Assembly: GCF_028657905.1 (NCBI RefSeq) | Contig: NZ_CP117782.1 | Span: 992,001 to 1,056,000, forward strand | From: Burkholderia sp. FERM BP-3421 | GTDB lineage: Bacteria > Pseudomonadota > Gammaproteobacteria > Burkholderiales > Burkholderiaceae | Length of the DNA: 64,000 nt | Reading direction: 5' to 3' | Shown here: piece by piece, positions 61,368 to 64,000 of the stretch | Layout of the letters: each line of letters opens with the position of its first letter | Numbering within the stretch: the stretch's first letter is position 1 | Notes under the pieces: generated by a model | The model's database searches: none | What the model saw: only the letters and a program-made list of their open reading frames with translations | What the model was told of the DNA's origin: nothing | Program-made: the position numbers and the translations under genes

Positions 61368-62531
61368 CTAGAACCGATGCCGCATCCCCAGCGCCACGAT
61401 GCTCTGCGTGCGCGTCCCGCCATACCCATACGACCCGATCGACGCCTGCGCAGGCTGCGTGCCGCCGTTCATCGTGCGTTGCGTGCCGTTCGCGCGCTGC
61501 CACGCGCCGACCAGATAGAAGTCGGTCCGCTTCGACAACGTATAATCCGCGCCCGCCGACACCTGATGGTAGGTCGCGCTCGTATCGCCGCTCGCCTTCG
61601 TGTAGCTGTAGCCCACCCCGACCAGCACCGCCGCGTTCGCCTGGTAATTCACGAAACCGCGCCCGGTGTTGTACTTCTCGGTCTCGCGGAAGGTCGAGAA
61701 CGCATCGGGCTTGTACTGCGCATTGCTGTAATCGAGCCCGAGCGTGAACGGGCCCGCCACGTACTGCACGGCCGCGCGCGCGATGCCCATCGATTTCGCC
61801 GAGATGTATCCGCCGTTGACGAGCGAGCCGTCGAAGGTGCCGTCCGACGTGCCGCCCCACGCATTGCGTAGCGCGCCCGCCGAGGGCGCCGCATTGGCCG
61901 CATAGTAATAGCCGCCCGCCACGCTGAGCGGTCCGTTGCCATAAGCCACGCCCACCGACCAGGTCTGCCCGGACCCGGTCTTGCCCGCGACGCCGCCCAG
62001 CGCATACATGCCGACGAACTGGAAGCCCGCGAGCGTCGGCGAGGTGTACTTGATCGCATTGCTGGTGCGCGACGACGTGTCGTAGTTGTCGACATCGCCC
62101 GGCGTCGCGTACACGCTGCCGAAGTAGTAGTCGCCGGTGACGGGCCACGCGACGTCCGCGAGCGCGTCGTACTGGCGGCCGATCGTGAGCGTCCCGTAGC
62201 GCGCGCTTTCCAGCCCGACGAACGACTGGCGGCCGAACATCCGGCCGCCCTGGCCGAGTGCGCCGCTGTTCGGATCGAAGCCGTTCTCGATCGTGAAGAT
62301 CGCCTTGAGGTCGCCGCCGAGATCCTCCGAGCCTTTCAAGCCCCAGCGGCTGCCGAGCAGGTTGCCGTTGCCGAGACCGATCTGGCTGTCGCCGTTCGCG
62401 TTGACGCGGTTCACGTAGGTCAGCGAGGTGTCGATGAGGCCGTAGAGGGTGATGCTCGATTGGGCCTGGGCCAGGCCGGTCGCCCCGAACAGGGCGAGGC
62501 TGGCGAGCGGAAGGGCGCTGCATGATTTCAT
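61368..62531 (-). CDS. Outer-membrane general porin (Gram-negative trimeric type)
   Basis: The 387-residue beta-barrel protein has a signal peptide (LPLASLALFGATGLAQAQ) and begins the mature chain SSITLYGLIDTSLTYV, the hallmark of betaproteobacterial porins of the OpcP/Omp38 type. It contains SRWGLKGSEDLGGDLKAIF and RQSFVGLES and ends in the terminal Phe (MRHRF) needed for barrel assembly. ATG 62531 has GGAG upstream; the frame extends to 62630 without sense. It is a single-gene unit divergent from the aldehyde dehydrogenase gene. Confidence 0.93.
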   Translation of the reverse strand: MKSCSALPLASLALFGATGLAQAQSSITLYGLIDTSLTYVNRVNANGDSQIGLGNGNLLGSRWGLKGSEDLGGDLKAIFTIENGFDPNSGALGQGGRMFGRQSFVGLESARYGTLTIGRQYDALADVAWPVTGDYYFGSVYATPGDVDNYDTSSRTSNAIKYTSPTLAGFQFVGMYALGGVAGKTGSGQTWSVGVAYGNGPLSVAGGYYYAANAAPSAGALRNAWGGTSDGTFDGSLVNGGYISAKSMGIARAAVQYVAGPFTLGLDYSNAQYKPDAFSTFRETEKYNTGRGFVNYQANAAVLVGVGYSYTKASGDTSATYHQVSAGADYTLSKRTDFYLVGAWQRANGTQRTMNGGTQPAQASIGSYGYGGTRTQSIVALGMRHRF

Positions 62532-62786
62532 CGGATGCTCCACACGGATATAGGACGGAGGGGCGCAGGCTGCCCGTCCAGGGCGCCGGCCGGATCGCGC
62601 TGCCGGGGCGGCCCGGCGGCGCCCGATCATCGCGATTCAGCCCCGATGCTAGGAATGCGCCGCTCCGCCCGGATGAGCGCCAAATGAGAATCGTGTCATC
62701 GCGGCTTCATCGAGCGGCCATGCGGGATCGCGCTCGCGCGAGCGGCTCGGTAGAATGTCCGCTCCCTTGGAGACAGGAACCGCACG

Positions 62787-64000
62787 ATGCAAACCTACGA
62801 ACAGTTCTATATCGACGGCGCGTGGCGCACCCCGTCCGGCAGCGGCGCGATCGACGTGATCGACTCCGGCACCGAGGCCGTCATCGGCCGCATTCCGGCC
62901 GGCGACGCGGCCGACGCGCACGCGGCCGTCGCCGCCGCGCGCGCCGCGTTCGACGGCTGGGCCGCGACGCCGCCCGCCGAGCGCGCCGCGTATCTGCGCA
63001 CGATCACCGCGAACCTGAAGGCGCGCGCCGACGAGCTGGCGCAACTGATCACGGGCGAAGTCGGCATGCCGATCAAGCTGTCGCGCGCGATCCAGGTCGG
63101 CGGCCCGATCCACGCCTGGGGCACGTATGCGAAGCTCGCCGAGACCTTCGCATTCGAGCAGCGGGTCGGCAATTCGCTCGTCGTGCGCGAGCCGGTGGGC
63201 GTGGTCGCGGCGATCACGCCGTGGAACTATCCGCTGAGCCAGATCACGCTGAAGGTCGCCGCCGCGCTCGCGGCCGGCTGCACGGTGGTGCTGAAGCCGT
63301 CCGAGGTCGCGCCGCTCAATGCGTTCGTGCTGGCCGAGGCGATTCACGCGGCGGGCCTGCCGGCCGGCGTGTTCAATCTCGTCTGCGGCTACGGGCCGGT
63401 GGTCGGCGAAGCGCTCGCGAGCGCGCCCGAGATCGACATGGTGTCGTTCACCGGCTCGACGCGCGTCGGCAAGCGCGTGTCGGAACTCGCGGCGGCGTCG
63501 GTGAAGCGCGTCGCGCTGGAGCTGGGCGGCAAGTCCGCCTCGATCCTGCTCGACGACGCCGATTTCCCGACGGCGGTGAAGGGCACGGTCGGCGCGTGCT
63601 ATCTCAATGCCGGCCAGACCTGTTCCGCGCACACGCGGATGCTGGTGCCGGAGGCGCGCTACGAAGAAGCGCGCGAACTCGCGAAGGCCGCGGCCGAGCG
63701 CTATGTCGCAGGCGATCCGCGCAGCGACGCGACCCGCCACGGCGCGCTCGCGTCGGCGGCTCAGCAGCAGCGCGTGCGGGACTATATCCAGCGCGGCATC
63801 GACGAAGGCGCGGAGCTGGTGACGGGCGGCGTCGAATTGCCGGACGGGCTGTCGCGCGGGTTCTTCGTGAAGCCGACGGTGTTCGGCCGAGTCGCGCCGG
63901 ACGCGACGATCGCGCAGGAGGAGATCTTCGGCCCGGTGCTGTCGATCATCACGTACCGCGACGAGGACGATGCGGTGCGCATCGCCAACGATTCGCCGTA
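62787..64000 (+). CDS. NAD(P)-dependent aldehyde dehydrogenase (partial, cut by window end)
   Basis: The gene begins at ATG 62787 with AGGA upstream and runs off the window after 404 codons, so about 70 residues are missing. It starts MQTYEQFYIDGAWRTPSG and shows the family motifs TPWNYPLSQ, FTGSTRVGK, the general base Glu245 in LELGGKS, the nucleophile Cys279 in NAGQTCSAHTRM, and the EEIFGPVLS block. The substrate cannot be told from this part. It is divergent from the porin gene with 255 bp between. Confidence 0.93.
   Translation, partial: MQTYEQFYIDGAWRTPSGSGAIDVIDSGTEAVIGRIPAGDAADAHAAVAAARAAFDGWAATPPAERAAYLRTITANLKARADELAQLITGEVGMPIKLSRAIQVGGPIHAWGTYAKLAETFAFEQRVGNSLVVREPVGVVAAITPWNYPLSQITLKVAAALAAGCTVVLKPSEVAPLNAFVLAEAIHAAGLPAGVFNLVCGYGPVVGEALASAPEIDMVSFTGSTRVGKRVSELAAASVKRVALELGGKSASILLDDADFPTAVKGTVGACYLNAGQTCSAHTRMLVPEARYEEARELAKAAAERYVAGDPRSDATRHGALASAAQQQRVRDYIQRGIDEGAELVTGGVELPDGLSRGFFVKPTVFGRVAPDATIAQEEIFGPVLSIITYRDEDDAVRIANDSP

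Noticed and set aside
61368..64000. Porin and aldehyde dehydrogenase as one regulated catabolic unit
   Set aside because: They are divergent and nothing in the sequence between them shows a shared operator or regulator gene.

Overview
The window is a 64-kb stretch of GC-rich chromosome (visibly near 68% G+C, strong G/C third-position bias) whose gene order and protein sequences point to Burkholderia. The species cannot be resolved by eye. Diagnostic blocks are ndk-rlmN-rodZ-ispG-hisS-yfgM-bamB-der-hfq-hflX-hflK-hflC-DUF2065-hisZ-purA, the bamD/rluD-pgeF divergent pair, and the PHB cluster phaC-phaA-phaB-phaR. I saw no rRNA, tRNA, CRISPR array, insertion sequence or phage gene.

Region by region. 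1-17.7 kb: conserved housekeeping core, almost all on the plus strand, covering RNA methylation, isoprenoid precursor synthesis (IspG), histidyl-tRNA charging, outer-membrane assembly (YfgM, BamB), ribosome GTPases (Der, HflX), Hfq, the HflKC membrane complex, and purine/histidine synthesis. Strong intrinsic terminators after rlmD, rodZ, bamB and the phosphoribosyltransferase split it into separate units. 17.9-28.8 kb: potassium uptake (Kup), Tex, a secreted coiled-coil protein, a YdcH-like protein, a DinG/YoaA helicase, BamD, RluD and PgeF. 29.2-33.9 kb: the polyhydroxybutyrate pathway in reaction and control order, with a candidate PhaR box ahead of phaC.

33.9-46.7 kb: an accessory block between phaR and rimO, which I recall as direct neighbours in relatives. 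It holds a DUF4430 protein, a Tat-exported beta-carbonic anhydrase, a three-gene operon of a DUF2760 protein with two divergent Hsp70-like proteins (the second fused to DUF3731), and a minus-strand chaperone-usher fimbrial operon. The terminal adhesin-type pilin gene of that operon is only a decayed remnant. Base and codon use around the carbonic anhydrase and fimbrial genes is looser than in the core.

46.7-64 kb: rimO-kdgK, a small exported protein, metC, serB, a LysR regulator divergent from an NADPH-quinone-reductase-like gene, an exported protein, the FetAB-type ABC exporter, an AsmA-family protein, the ABC-F protein YbiT, a clearly AT-richer orphan gene, a trimeric porin, and an aldehyde dehydrogenase cut by the window end.

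The best candidates for something little described are the DUF2760-Hsp70-Hsp70/DUF3731 operon, the adhesin-less fimbrial operon with paired hairpins behind its major subunit, and the AT-rich orphan at 60.8-61.3 kb.
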